This document shows, in pieces, positions 37,186-49,100 of a stretch of DNA of 64,000 bases. Numbering within the stretch: position 1 is the stretch's first letter; the number at the start of each line of letters is the position of its first letter. The notes beneath the pieces were generated by a model. It was not told where the DNA came from and searched no databases. It saw nothing but the letters and a program-made list of their open reading frames with translations. The translations under genes and the position numbers were made by a program. Origin of the DNA: Plicaturopsis crispa FD-325 SS-3 (lineage: Eukaryota; Basidiomycota; Agaricomycetes; Amylocorticiales; Amylocorticiaceae); assembly GCA_000827205.1 (NCBI GenBank), contig KN832554.1:675263-739262 (forward strand). The letters run 5' to 3'.

Positions 37186-39791
37186 ATGGCTGCCACGACC
37201 GTCCCTGTTACAATGGAGAAGCGCAATGCTAGTGCTATCGACGACTCCGAGAAGAGATCAGTTTCACAGGATGCCGTCGAGGACGACAAGTCGGGTTTTT
37301 ATTCTGTCGACGCTTCGCGTGGAGATGAAGCGCTGCGCCTTGTCGGCGCTGAGCGCGAGATTCAGTTCACGGAGGAATATAATCGAAAGCTAAGGCGTAA
37401 ACTCGTTAGTGTCGCCCTTGTGGATATTCTGTGTAAACTGCTGACTTCTCGTTTTGTAGGATTGGGTGATACCCACCATAAGTGCCGCTGTATACTTCAC
37501 CCAATTCTTGTATGTGTTGATAGATGTCGTGTGGTCACAATATTACTCTTATCATTCGACCGCAGGGATAAAACCTCCTTGAACTATGCAAGGTATGGTT
37601 CCTTTGTGCGCTTCTGTCTGGTTTAACTCATATTCTTGTCTGGCAGTATCATGGGCTTGCCGATAGTTGGAGAGGTTAGTAAATCGAAAGTTGCGAATGC
37701 TATTTGACTGATTCGTCCTCAGAATTACAATCTTGTATCGATGGCCTTTTACCTGGGTATGCCCATGGCTGCGTTCGAGATTTATGTCGTAGAATAGCTC
37801 AACAAGTTGTGAAGGATTTCTCGCATGGGAGTTCCCGACGTCATACATCTCGCAGAAGGTCAGGTTGGCAAAGGTATGTTGACCAGTGGCCACGTATGCT
37901 CGGTTAATTATGGTTTGCTCACTTCTCGCTCACAGTACCTTGGCGGAAACATCATAGTATGGGGTGCCCTCCTGATGCTGCATGCCGCGACAACGTCGTT
38001 CTCCGGATTCTTCGCCCTTCGTTTTCTACTTGGTGTGTAGTCATATACTTTGTAACACACGTCCTTCAGCCCTGACAGCATGCATGAAAAGGGATGTGCG
38101 AGTCGTGCGTAGCACCGATCTTGATTTTGATTATATCTATGTTCTACAAGAAGGATGAGCAGGTGAGCTCTAATCTTCACGTCTCCGCGGAGTCACTTTA
38201 AGCGATAACGATTCCCCGGAACAGGCTTCTCGGATTGCATGGTTCTACGTTATGGTAGTTCATGTCGCATCTGATCTCTGAGCAAGGACTCACCACTGCT
38301 ATCAGAACGGTCTGACGCAAGTCTTTGGCGGTTTTGTTGCATATGTGCGTATTCTGCATCGCATAAGTACTTTTGAACTCGAACTAACCTACGAGTCCTC
38401 GAACAGGGTATCTCCTTCTATGAGGGGAAAGCCCTCGCTCCCTGGAAGATCATTTATATCCTCCTCGGCGGATTGGCCATCGTCGTCGGCATTTGCGTCG
38501 TCATATGGCTTCCCGACTCTCCCGTCCATGCACGGATGCTTAGCAAGGAGGAACGCATTGCTGCATTAGAGCGCGTTCGGGACGACCAAGGCGGGACCGA
38601 AAACAGAATCTTCAAGAGGGAACAAGTCGTCGAAGCCCTCCTCGACGTCCGAACGTGGCTTATCGTATTGACCACGATGCTCAGTATGTTTCATAGCTCT
38701 CCGATGGAAGCGTCGCTCAACGATCTTACACTTCACAGCTAGCATACCGAACGGAGCATTAAGTAATTGTGAGTATGTAGAGCTATTTCGTGGCAGTTAT
38801 GCTCACTACTTTTTTTCTAGTCAGCAATATTATCATTAAAAGCTTCGGATACACTTCGAAGCAGACCTTGATTTTATCAACGCCAGGCGGCGTAGTTGCG
38901 TCAGCTACCGTCTTTCTCTGTGGCTGGTATTCCGACAAGAAGGTGTGTTGCGTCCTCGTGCAGGACTCTCATTCTCGTTGACGTACCTTGCACAAGGGAG
39001 AGAGAATGCTGCCAATCATTTTTGCACTGGTTCCTACTATCATCGGTGCAGGTAGTTATGGTTCCACTTACCTGCGAATTGGGCTTATCAAAAGCATTCT
39101 TCAGCTCTTCTTATCGGCCTGAATGGCTCGGGCCAAAAGGGTGCCCTTTTGTTCGGTAAGCCGACGGCTTACCACTACCTTACAGAAAGAACTGGTACAG
39201 ATGACCCGATGTTTCACAGCGACCTACCTTATCGGCACATTTGGGAGTGCACTATCAACCATCTATGCGTACAACGCTAGCAATACTAGTGGCCACACGA
39301 AGAAGGTTTGCACTTCCCGGCAGAGTTATTGGAATCAAAGCTGAACGCGAGCTATGTCTATTAGGTCACTATAAACGCGATGACATTAGCGGTAATTAAC
39401 GTGTCCTGTTCAAACGAATCAAAACCCAGGCACTAATGCTCTCTCAGACGTTCAGCGTAGGAAACATATTAGGCACTGAAATATTCCAACCTAAAGACGC
39501 ACCGGCATATATTCCCGGAAAGATTGCTATCATGGTTCTCCTCACAGTGCAAATCGGCGTTTCTCTTCTCCTTCGCTGGATAAATCTGCGCTTAAATGCA
39601 AACAAGCGTCTGGCTCTAGAGAAGGAGAAGGCGAAGCATGGATGGACAGAGGCCGACGTGCAGAAGGAACGTGAGCGACACGCTTTCGCCGATCTTACAG
39701 ACAAACAGTTCGTATTTATTTCGTTATTACGTTCTCGGACACTAATCAAATGCATGGTGCTAGGAATTTGTTCTTTGTGTACACTGCTTAA
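37186..39791 (+). CDS. MFS transporter, Dal5/allantoate permease family (copy 1)
   Basis: Twelve-helix secondary transporter of the anion:cation symporter group, which moves organic anions such as vitamins, allantoate or ureidosuccinate; the substrate here is unknown. The N-terminal tail is polar, then REIQFTEEYNRKLRRKLDWV opens the first helix, as in Dal5 proteins. FLDKTSLNYASIMGLPI, SFSGFFALRFLLGMCESCVA, PILILIISMFYKKDEQ and GISFYEGKALAPWKIIYILL follow. The middle loop includes WLPDSPVHARMLSKEERIAA. The second half has TKQTLILSTPGGV-like SKQTLILSTPGGVVASATVF, LIGLNGSGQKGALLF, IGTFGSALSTIYAYNASNTS and GKIAIMVLLTVQIGVSLLLR. It ends NLFFVYTA. About twelve introns are needed and all joins I tested are in frame. 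Tandem with the gene at 40140. Confidence 0.8.
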
Positions 39792-40139
39792 ATACGACGC
39801 GTTCCTGAGTCAGAGCGACTACGCAGTGAGGGTCTATTCCGAACCATATAGTGGCCCGGACCGGCGCCTCGACGGTAACGAATTGAGACTGCGAGATAGC
39901 AAATGCAGACCGCTTTCCCAGCCATTGTGAGCAATGGTCACGCGCAAGCCTTGCAAGCATGCTGGAAGCCTCAAATAGGAACGCAGAACGACATGAGATT
40001 TGTTAGCCTCCACGGTATGCTTGTGGTCGTTCTCAGATTGCTCTAACGCTAATTTTGAAATAGGCTGCGCCAAGCGGACGTATGCATAATATGATATAAG
40101 GGTCGCTATCTTCGTCAAGACGGCAAGCTGATATCCAAT
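39792..40139. other. Spacer between the tandem transporters
   Basis: A 348-base interval holding the 3' end of copy 1 and the promoter of copy 2. An ATATGATATAAG stretch at about 40088-40099 could serve as a TATA-like element 40-50 bases before the ATG. No gene is seen. Confidence 0.35.
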
Positions 40140-42624
40140 ATGGCCTCCAAAGGACCCAGTGATGATATCCTCTTCACCGACAACGCTTCAGTCGAGAAAC
40201 GTAGCCTCGAAGACAATGTGGTCGTAACGGTTGAACTGCCTAGCGATGGCGATGAAGCCCTTAAGCTAGTAGGAAGGGAAAGAGCGGTACATTTCAGCGA
40301 GGAATACAACGCGAAGCTGAGGAGAAAATTGGTGAGTAGCCCATTTTGACGAGAGCGTCCCGTTAATCTAAAATGCTAGACAGGATTGGACAATCGCACC
40401 GCTATGTAGCATGGTTTATTTCACTCAATTCATGGACAAAACCGCTCTCAATTACGCAAGGTGTGCATGTCTCCAATACCTTTTCCGAAATTGCCCTCAC
40501 CGATTGGATTGAAGTATAATGGGATTTCCAGTGACAGGACAAGTATGTGTCGAGGCAATATTGGATTATAGGATACTGCTACTCATATCGCACACAAGCA
40601 CTACAATCTCGTAGCCCTTTCCTTTTATGTCGGTAAGTCAAGCGATGCATTCAATATACCTTAGATTGAAGCTCCCTTCGCAGGTTTCTTGGTGTGGGTC
40701 TTCCCGACCATGTACATTTCCCAGAAGTTACGACTTGGAAAGTATCTGGGCGCAAACATCGTCCTATGGGGCATTGTTCTTATGCTCCACGTCATACCTA
40801 ATACTTTCGGGCCATTTTTTGCCTTGCGGCTCCTCCTTGGTATGTCACCACCCTCTGGATTCTCAGAATCATGCTGATCTGACCGCTCCTCGTCAAAGGC
40901 TGCCTCGAAAGCTGTGTTGCCCCCATACTGGTATTGATCATATCTATGTTCTACAAGAAGAATGAACAGGCTCGTCGTCTCCATTCTCAGGCTACCCCCA
41001 CTGTCAAATAACATATTTGTACTCAATCTAGGCAACTCGCATTTCGTGGTTCTATGTCATGGTGCGCCTCAACTCGTGCTTCCCTTAGAGCACGTCGATA
41101 TTCATCCCAAGAGAAGAATTCTATCTCAGGGATTTTCGGCGGTTTTGTTGCATATGTGAGCTACACGCCGTCCAATGCTCAGCCGTTTCGCCTTGATTGA
41201 CGGTATTTTACATCTGTAGGGAGTCAGCTTTGAAACAAACTCGAAGTTCTCTTCGTACAAGATCTTCTATCTTGTTCTTGGCGTACTTGCCGTCGTCGTG
41301 GGGATTGCGGTACTCGTCTACATGCCTGATTCACCCGTCAATGCTCGCATGCTCACCGAAGAAGAGAGAGTCGCCGCCGTTGAACGCATCCGGGAAGATC
41401 AAGGCAAGTATCGAGTATGATCATATGCCGAGACTGTCCGTCGTTGATGACGCCGGACCTCCTAGGCGGGACCGAGAACAAGACAATCAAGAAAGAGCAA
41501 GTGATAGAGACGTTGGCTGACGTCCGCTCATGGCTAATTGTCCTGACGACACTCCTCAGTGAGTAATACGCATGATGCGGCCAGAAAGAGCAGCCGTTTA
41601 CCACGAGATAAACCTATCGCCTTACAGCCAGTATACCGAACGGAGGTCTTGCTAACTGTGCGTTGAATACTCACTAAAGCAAATGGATGCTAATGGTCCA
41701 CTGCCAGTCGGGAACATGATCGTCGAAGTGCGTCCCTTACCTTCGTCTCGCGCCTCAGAATTTTGACCTAGTCCCTCTTAGAATTTTGGCTATACGTAAG
41801 ATCTCTGAGAGCGTACCGCGCCGTTGACATCTCTCTGACCTGTTTCTTTTCAGGGAGAAACAGACGCTCATTCTGTCTACCCCTGGCAGCCTTTTCGGGA
41901 TCATCAGCGTGCTTGGGTGCGGCTGGTACTCCGATAAAATGGCATGACTGCTCGCACATCAGTGTATAATGCAGCAAGTTTACTGACCGCACGACGTAGA
42001 ATGATCGCATGACGCCGATTGTGCTGTCGCTCATACCAACTTTAGTCGGCGCTGCAATGCTCGTGGGTCTGAACGGCTCTGGCCAGAAAGGAGCGTTACT
42101 GTTTGGTATGCCTACGTTCTACTAGTATGATTTCACTTTTCCTCACTCATCAATTCCACAGCTACGTACATTATCGGGACATTCGGCAGCTCGCTGTCTA
42201 CGACGTATGCTTGGAATGCCAGCAATACAAGCGGGCATACAAAGAAAGTGACTTTGAATGCGATGACCCTCGCGGCGTTCTGTATCGGCAACATTGTCGG
42301 CACCGAGACATTCCTGCCCGCAGATGCACCCGATTACCTGCCCGGGAAAATATCGATCCTGGTTCTTTTGACGGCCCAGCTCTTTGTCTGCTATCTCCTC
42401 CGCTGGATAAACTTGCGCCTAAACCGGAAGAAGAGGGAAGCCATAGCCGCTCTGAAGGAAGCGAATGGCTGGTCGGATGAAGAAGTGGAGAAGGAGAGGG
42501 AGAGACACGCGTTCTTAGACATGACGGACAAACAGTAAGTCTGGAAGCCAACCATTTCTGAGTGTATTCGCGCTGACTTATACAACTGCTACTTAGGAAT
42601 CCATACTTTGTTTACACCTCTTGA
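40140..42624 (+). CDS. MFS transporter, Dal5/allantoate permease family (copy 2)
   Basis: Tandem paralog of the transporter at 37186-39791, with the same gene structure. It opens MASKGPSDDILFTDNASVEK, and the conserved block is AVHFSEEYNAKLRRKL. Shared hallmarks are SISQKLRLGKYLGANIVLWG-type YLGANIVLWGIVLMLHVIPN, GPFFALRLLLGCLESCVAPI, MPDSPVNARMLTEEERVAAV, RDPSQ-free KQTLILSTPGSLFGIISVLG, GLNGSGQKGALLF and GTFGSSLSTTYAWNASNTSG. The C-terminal region contains GNIVGTETFLPADAPDYLPG and WINLRLNRKKREAIAALKEA, and the protein ends NPYFVYTS. The first loop and the N- and C-terminal tails differ most from copy 1. I saw no disruption. Sequence distance suggests an old duplication rather than a recent one. 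Confidence 0.8.
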
Positions 42625-42949
42625 TTGAATGAAGGGCCCCAGGATTCTTGTGTTTCCCGTAGTAGGAAATTTGCCGTGGGGGTTGCGTCGAGTTTAGTGA
42701 CAAGGATGAACCAGCAAATAAACTCTCAGACTCGGTTGTCCCTTTGCGTGCTTGCAGTTATTTGATTGAATCTCATCCGCTGCCCTGTGAGAGTGCGAGG
42801 CTGAGCGAGAGGTTGCGCAGCGCTGAATACTAGTGATCAGACTCCGAGGCAACACACATTCGCGGACTTTGAAACGAAGCGTTCAGTATAACCCACCTCA
42901 ATGAACTTGGATCGAACACACTGTTCCATTTCCCCCACTCTATGCATCT
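42625..42949. other. Intergenic region, no gene seen
   Basis: A 325-base spacer between transporter copy 2 and the PPTase gene. Nothing beyond ordinary flanking sequence is recognised. Confidence 0.35.
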
Positions 42950-43405
42950 ATGGGGATTCTAGGACATGGTGTTGACCTAGTCCATCTCCCGAGAATCTCC
43001 TCAATATTGCAACGCAGAGGGCCCGCCGGCCTCGCTAAGCGCATCCTCAGCCCGGAGGAACATGTTGACTGGGAGGCTCTGCCACCAGAACCAAGTTCCA
43101 GTGCTCGATTCCTAGCGGTCCGGTGGGTTCAGCTCTAGGCAGTAATATTTTCTCGATCTCACACCCGCTTGATTAATAGATGGGGCGTTAAAGAGGCGGC
43201 CTACAAGGCGCTATACCCCGCTGTGCGGCCGACGTGGAAGGAGCTCACATACCATGGCTTTCGCGGTGATTCAAAACCGACACTTAGCTATACTCCTTTT
43301 CTTCCGGAGGACAAGGCGAAGACGGGGAGGATGCATGTATCGGTTAGTCATGACGGAGACTATGTGCTCGCGTCGGTAATTGTGGAGGAGGCACGAGAAA
43401 AATAA
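42950..43405 (+). CDS. Holo-ACP synthase, AcpS-type (mitochondrial PPTase)
   Basis: Transfers phosphopantetheine from CoA to the mitochondrial acyl carrier protein, as Ppt2 does in yeast. The start at 42950 gives MGILGHGVDLVHLPRI; the Asp of GVDLV is a magnesium ligand in this family. LAKRILSPEEHVDWEAL follows. An intron (about 43123-43180) joins FLAVRWGVKEAAYKAL, with the second metal-binding Glu in WGVKEA. The C-terminal strand region is RMHVSVSHDGDYVLASVIVE. Length is about 130 residues, right for a stand-alone AcpS. I see no clear presequence, so import could use an internal signal. It converges with IBA57, stop to stop 114 bases. Confidence 0.9.
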
Positions 43406-43519
43406 AGTCCTTGCTCAAAATACTGTGGCATGCGCTTAAGCATTTGCTCTCGGTAGACAGCTAATACGGTGCTGCCCCGAAACATTAGGCCATAGACAAT
43501 GCACAACAGATGCATCTTA

Positions 43520-44782
43520 TCATTCTGCAGGCTGTTTGGGCCACCAGTCGGGCCACCAATACGATGCGGCCCACTGCCTTTCCACCCCTCCTTCTACAGG
43601 CACCTCGACGAGCAATCTCCGCTCTGCCTTCTGCGGCTGTCCCAATGCGCTATACCGCAGTAATGCAAGGCCGACTCCTTGCGTAGACGAGAGTAATCGT
43701 CCAGATCCGCGTGGCCGTGGACGAGGAGTGCCGTCCGCCATAGGCAGCGCCGTTTCGGCAATGTTCAGGTCGCTAGGAAGGGAGGGAAAGGATGGGTTAG
43801 GCACCACGAGCTCCGGAGGTCTGTTCTCCTTGTTAGGCTCCACTACGGAAAGACGTTTGAAATCGGGACGTACGCTTGATCCGGGGGGTGGAGGACGACG
43901 GGGAGAATGCGTTTGCGGATGACACCGGTGTGGTATGTTCGTACGGTCAGTTCTTGTCCTACGTAGCATCCCTTCCTGAAGTCCACTAAGATGGTGAGTG
44001 TAAGTGAGGTTGGCAGGGGGAGCAAGTTTGCGGCACGTACGTCCTCCCATGACATCCAAGTTAGACTCCATGGGGAAGGCTGAAGAGGGCGGAGGTGGAA
44101 TGTCTACGATGCCTTCAGGTACGCCGTGCAAAATTCGGTGCAAAGTGTAAGCATCACCCGACGCGGTATCGTGTGTCGAGGCCTGCGGTGCTGCATACCT
44201 GCGTGTTAGCAGATGTACAATGGTTTTGTGCTACAAGGAACGCTCACGTCGATCGCCCGCTCTGACCAGCATTCGCTTGCCCATCCCGGGTGCTCTTCTA
44301 TCCCGCAGTGCTTCATCCTCCTCGCCCCACGGCCAGCCAGCCTCAGCATTCCACTGGGGCTCTATCGCACCACTCCTCGCGACTTGCCACTCTCGCCCAA
44401 CCTGCTCCCATGCTACCTCCGCCTCGGATCCCCATGCGGCCCATACATTGTATTCGTCGGACAGATCGCGCACCTTGACCTTCTTCCGCAACACATACCG
44501 CTTCAGGATCGGCAGCAAAGGCGGGGCGCGGCTATCATGCTCAATGAGGTAGGACCGCTTCCCATCGGGTTCCGTGCGCGTATAGAGAAACACGTCGTAG
44601 AGGACACGGCCCTGTGCTTGCAAGAACGCCGAGAAGAAGGGTTTCTTGGGTTCCGAGGGCGTGCACGCGAGAATGCCGTTGAGAAAGTCGGACGCTTGGC
44701 TGCCAGAAACGGACAGCACTGCCCTATGAGGCACCTGCGCAATCGTAGGCACTGACCGTATCAGTGGGCGCAGTAAGGACAT
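43520..44782 (-). CDS. IBA57/CAF17, mitochondrial Fe-S assembly factor
   Basis: Folate-binding protein of the GcvT/YgfZ family that acts with ISA1/ISA2 to build [4Fe-4S] clusters in the mitochondrial matrix. The ATG at 44782 gives MSLLRPLIRSVPTIAQVPHR, then AVLSVSGSQASDFLNGILAC. Next are PFFSAFLQAQGRVLYDVFLY and LLPILKRYVLRKKVKVRDLS. After a divergent middle, YTLHRILHGVPEGIVDIPP and FPMESNLDVMGG precede the family signature KGCYVGQELTVRTYHTGVIR, which contains the hallmark Cys. The C-terminal part is longer than in yeast and has a proline-rich, probably loose insert (PGSSVRPDFKRLSVVEPNKE and following). It ends WWPDWWPKQPAE. Its start codon is 126 bases from the divergent COA5 start. Confidence 0.9.
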
Positions 44783-44908
44783 GGAACCAGCTTGGGCGAA
44801 ATGAGATAAATTATTGAAGCCTCGGACGAAAGATGCTGACTGTGATGTTTCGCGCGACGCGGAAACGCGGTGGCGCTCGTGGATTTCATTTCTTGCCTTT
44901 GCACCACG
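44783..44908. promoter_or_regulatory. Bidirectional promoter of IBA57 and COA5
   Basis: Only 126 bases separate the start codons of two nuclear genes for mitochondrial proteins. Shared control of iron-sulfur assembly and cytochrome oxidase assembly is plausible. No TATA box is seen. Confidence 0.5.
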
Positions 44909-45264
44909 ATGTCCTCCTCTTGTCAAGCTCTTCTCGATGCACTAAAGGACTGTCTTCTCAATTCTGACTGCGTTGTAAAGCAGGGGCACCTTCCCTCCGA
45001 ATGTCTGAAGGAGCACTTTGACGAGCTGCCCGAGCAATGTCGGTCACTCCGGAAGGCCAACTACGACTGCAAACGGGGCATGGTACGTCGAGACTCGATA
45101 TACGAGAGTTAGATGCACAGACGATTGAATGAACGGTACAGCTCGACATGAGAAAACGGTTTAGAGGAAATATGGTTGGGGTCGATGAGAGACAGTTCAA
45201 GACGTCGCCTTCGTCACCCCTGAATCCACCGACCACAAAACCTCCTGCTGATACCTCGTCCTGA
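44909..45264 (+). CDS. COA5/PET191, cytochrome c oxidase assembly factor
   Basis: Small twin CX9C protein of the mitochondrial intermembrane space needed to assemble complex IV. The protein starts MSSSCQALLDALKDCLLN. The first CX9C pair is CQALLDALKDC and the second is CRSLRKANYDC, with two extra Cys in NSDC and SEC between them, as in Pet191. After one intron (beginning at about 45082) comes LDMRKRFRGN, a conserved post-helix motif. The tail is PPTTKPPADTSS. About 98 residues in all, normal for the family. The intron sits just after KRGM. Confidence 0.9.
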
Positions 45265-45287
45265 CGGGCTAGATGCACCCGAATTGA

Positions 45288-45650
45288 TCATTCTTTTTTG
45301 CCGTGCTGGAGCCATTGCGTCCGTCGGAATATGAGATGCACGGTGGTCACCAACCTCTCATCCCGGCCAGTTAGCACGTATACCCGTCCGTCCATCTTCA
45401 TTTGCATGAGTGCACACAAGTAATTGACATGCTCAATAATCAATAGCGATGTTGTCTCGATGTCTTCCAGGTGCTGGTCGAATTTACGTGGGCGTACTCA
45501 TACTCAACATGGCGGGAGGCCGACCGACATATTCAGTGCCCGTCCACCCAATTCATCCGGACCTCGAGTAACCGCAAAATGTTATATTGGAAAGTACTTA
45601 CCTGTATTGTCCAAGTCGTGAATTATCATTGCGATCTTTTGAGTAACCAT
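45288..45650 (-). CDS. Tentative small protein, function unknown
   Basis: A possible three-exon gene: 45602-45650, 45525-45562 and 45288-45473, giving 273 bases or 90 residues. It would read MVTQKIAMIIHDLDNT, then PDELGGRALNMS, then HLEDIETTSLLIIEHVNYL and CALMQMKMDGRVYVLTGRDE, ending RRTQWLQHGKKE. The first donor is an excellent GTAAGT, and the last exon stays open for 62 codons. Against it, the first intron is only 39 bases, shorter than its neighbours, and I recognise no family. It converges with COA5 only 23 bases away. Confidence 0.3.
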
Positions 45651-46184
45651 CCGGATACCTTGAGTTTACATGGCTTGACCGAGCAACACGATCTTTTCAT
45701 CTCACAGTGTTATCAGTGCTGCTGAAACCGTCGACCACAGTTAGCAACCAAGTGCATAGCCAGGCTAATGAAGTGCGTGTGTATCGTACCTATGCCGCAT
45801 GATCGTTGGCCATAGCGTTCGTTTGAAATTTGAGCGCTTTTATAGCCGTTACGCCGCAATTTCCACGTGATCGTTTCGCGTCGAGTCTTCGTTCGGTTTG
45901 GCTTCAAGTTGCGTTTGGCGCTCGACGACGACGGTGCTTTCTTTCGCTACCACAGCCGTGCGCATGCCACGCTGAGGGATACACGCGCTCGACGACTCAC
46001 GCAGGAACTCTAGTTTCAGGTTTCCTTGACTTGTAAATACTTAGTAGGTACGCCGCATTCATCCGAATCGTTCCTCGGCACGGACTCTTTGGAAGATCTT
46101 CTACCGCCAGGGATGGCGCCATCTATGCATTGAAACATTGCTAATGTACGATTCGGCTATAGCGTGTCTGCATTGATTGTTTCA
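45651..46184. other. Region upstream of Argonaute, no gene seen
   Basis: A 534-base interval between the tentative small gene and the Argonaute ATG. It should hold the Argonaute promoter. I found no clear TATA box and no coding sequence. Confidence 0.35.
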
Positions 46185-49100
46185 ATGGCTCACCAACCCA
46201 GCGTATCTCGCGTTGGTACGGAAGGGATCCCAACAACTGTTTTCACGAACAGTTTTGAAATCACGCGGCCGCCCAACAAACGGTTTTTCCAGTATCGAGG
46301 TAGGCAATATTATGTTTCTCTCCTGAACGGACAGAAACTCACGACAGTTTTGTTCCATCATAGTCGGTTAGATTACATTTACTACGCTCGGGTGAAGTAC
46401 ATCCTTCTCACATGCGCGTGCCGTCAACAGATATCGCGCCGGACGTCTCCATCCCTAGGAAGCGAGAGGTAATCGAGAAGTTGCAAGATTCCAATAGAAA
46501 GATATTCACGCCGGACGCCATCTTCGATGGCGAAGCAATGCTGTTCGCAAGCCATCAGCTCGCTATTCCTGGAGGCTCGCACACCGTGAGCACGCTCGTA
46601 CTGCTTGAACAACGGCAGTGTTTGACCATTTCTTATCAGTTTGAAGTTGGTATGAGCAAAAACCCGAAATCATCTCGCGGCATTTTCACCGTCAAGTTGG
46701 CCTATACAAACGAAGCTGTACAATGGTACGAAATATCTTCATCACATTGTTATGTTTCTAATTCTCGCATTTCTGATCAGGACTGCTCTGCGAGACCTCA
46801 TTGTGAAGTCCAAGGTGTCTCCGCAAGCTCAAGTAGCACTCAACTTGCTGCAGAATATTATCAATGCAACACCAAACTTGTATGCAGAATTGTACGCTTA
46901 ATCACACTTCTCACATATTGCTATCATGCAGGCAGAGACAGCTTCCGCACAAGGCCAAGGCCTACTTCGTTGACCAGGGGACGACAATGCTCCTGCGGGA
47001 AGGCCTGGAATTATGGCCGGGTTATTTCCAGTCCGTTGATTCTTTGTTGCGCATTCCGCTTCTGCTCACAGAATCATTAGATCTGTCCGGCCTGTTATGA
47101 ACCGAGTTCTCGTAAACATTGATGTATCTGCTGCTGCAATGTGAGTAGTCACAAACTCGCGAATGCTGCCCATCGTAACGAACGTCATAACATCATCAGG
47201 TATAAGCGAGGCCCCCTCGTCGACACCGCTCTTGGGTTGTTGCAAAAATCAAACAAACGAGATTTGATGTTCAACAGTATTCACGACACCGAATTTAGGA
47301 AGCTAAGGAATCTCCTAAAAGGTGTGAAGGTAGTTGTGGCCACGGATCGGAGGAAACCCCCGGGAGAAAAACGAATTCGTGATCTCGTGATTCAAGCCGG
47401 AAGGTATGAATTCGACAAAGATGAAAGGCCGATAACTGTTCAGGTATGCACTCGGGTAGCTCTTTCTCGCTCTACGATTAACCCAATCTTTTCTTCTTGA
47501 AGGAATACTTCGCGCGCACATATAACATAACCGGATGGGATCCGCTGGTTTTTGGGGTCAAGGTCGGAAACGACGCAGTCTTCCCTGCTCAGCTGTGCAC
47601 CGTCCTGCCCGGGCAATTCTTCAAGAAGAAATTGAACGCGGAGGTCACAAAGGAGATGGTCAAGTTCTCGACCCGGAAGCCCCATGAGAGATTGGAGCTC
47701 ATCCAATCGGGAGCGGGCGCACCGGTAAGCTCTCCCCCCACAAGCCATCCTCTTTACCGCCAAAACTGAACTTTCATGTATAGGCGTCCGGCTATGCCAA
47801 TTCCAGGTTCCTGCACGATGCGGAGATGACCGTCTCTACCGTCCCTGTGCAAATTGCAGGCCGCACGCTGCAGCCACCTGCCATCAAGTTCGGGGATAAC
47901 CAAAAAGGACCACATGTCGTAGGTCCTTTCCGATGGGAGGCGCATTAATTTTCTGACCGTAGCCATCCCCAGGAAAATGTTGCCAATGGAACCTGGAATT
48001 TCCGCTATGCTAGATTTACGCGCCCGGCAGCAATTGAGACATGGGCAGTCGTGAATCTTACGCGCATTCCATACGCGCAGATAGAGAGATTTGCGCAGAC
48101 CCTGAAGGCTTCCTGCGAAAGTCGTGGTAAGCATCCTAATCATCATAATTCGATCCTCTGTATTTGACTAATATTGTATCTGTAGGCATTGGTACGTGCT
48201 CTTGCAAACGTGACTATTGTCTATCGCTAATCCCACCTCTCAGTCTTCCGAGTGGGTATGCCCCACATGGAAGCCGGGATGGACCCCGTCCAAGTGAGTG
48301 GCACGGAGAAAGTATCAGGCCACTGTAGGTACTGAATAAATGATCCAGACATTGGATCTTGCGGTGAGGCAAATATTTAAGGTCACGCAGAGGCCGCCAA
48401 CGCTCGTCGTCGTGATTCTTCCGAGGGATGGTGCCAACCAACGCCGCGCGGTCAAGCAATGGGGCGATATCACGCACGGCATTGCGACTCAATGGTGAGT
48501 CCCTCCATTGCACGTCTAATATGACCAATATTAACATAGACCACTAGTATTGTGGGTACGCCCTTATGTCCTTGATCTTCAGTCCTGAATCTTTCATTGC
48601 AGAGGGAGCCCAAGGTCCCGCAAGCAAACGACCAATATTGTGGAAACGTTGCTTTGAAGTGCGTCCCCAAATTAGGCTCTTTAAAGTAACATCCCCCTGA
48701 TACCATTTACGCCAGGATCAATGCTCGCCTCGGCGGCCAGCACTGTATAGTTCAATCGCCCATTCTTCTTGAATTGCTCAATTCAGGGCCATACATGATC
48801 ATGGGTGCGGATGCACTCCTGTCGGCTTCGCGGTGATTTTGACTTCCTTTCTCATCTAGGGGCCGACGTATCGCACTCTGCGCCAGGCGTTAGAAATCAG
48901 CCTTCGGTAGCCAGCTTGGTATGGTCATTAGACATGTACGCGACGCGATATACGGCGACGTCGACCGTGCAGGCGCCTAAGCAAGAGATGATCGGAGACT
49001 TGCAAATGATGGTCGAGGTCGGCACTCCAACTACTTCATGTCCGTTACATAGCAACTGATTCATTGACAAAGCGTGCAGTGCGCAGTTTCTCCGATGCGA

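Noticed and set aside
43536-43922. Plus-strand open frame inside IBA57
   Set aside because: Shadow of the IBA57 exon, which has the KGCYVGQEL signature on the minus strand.
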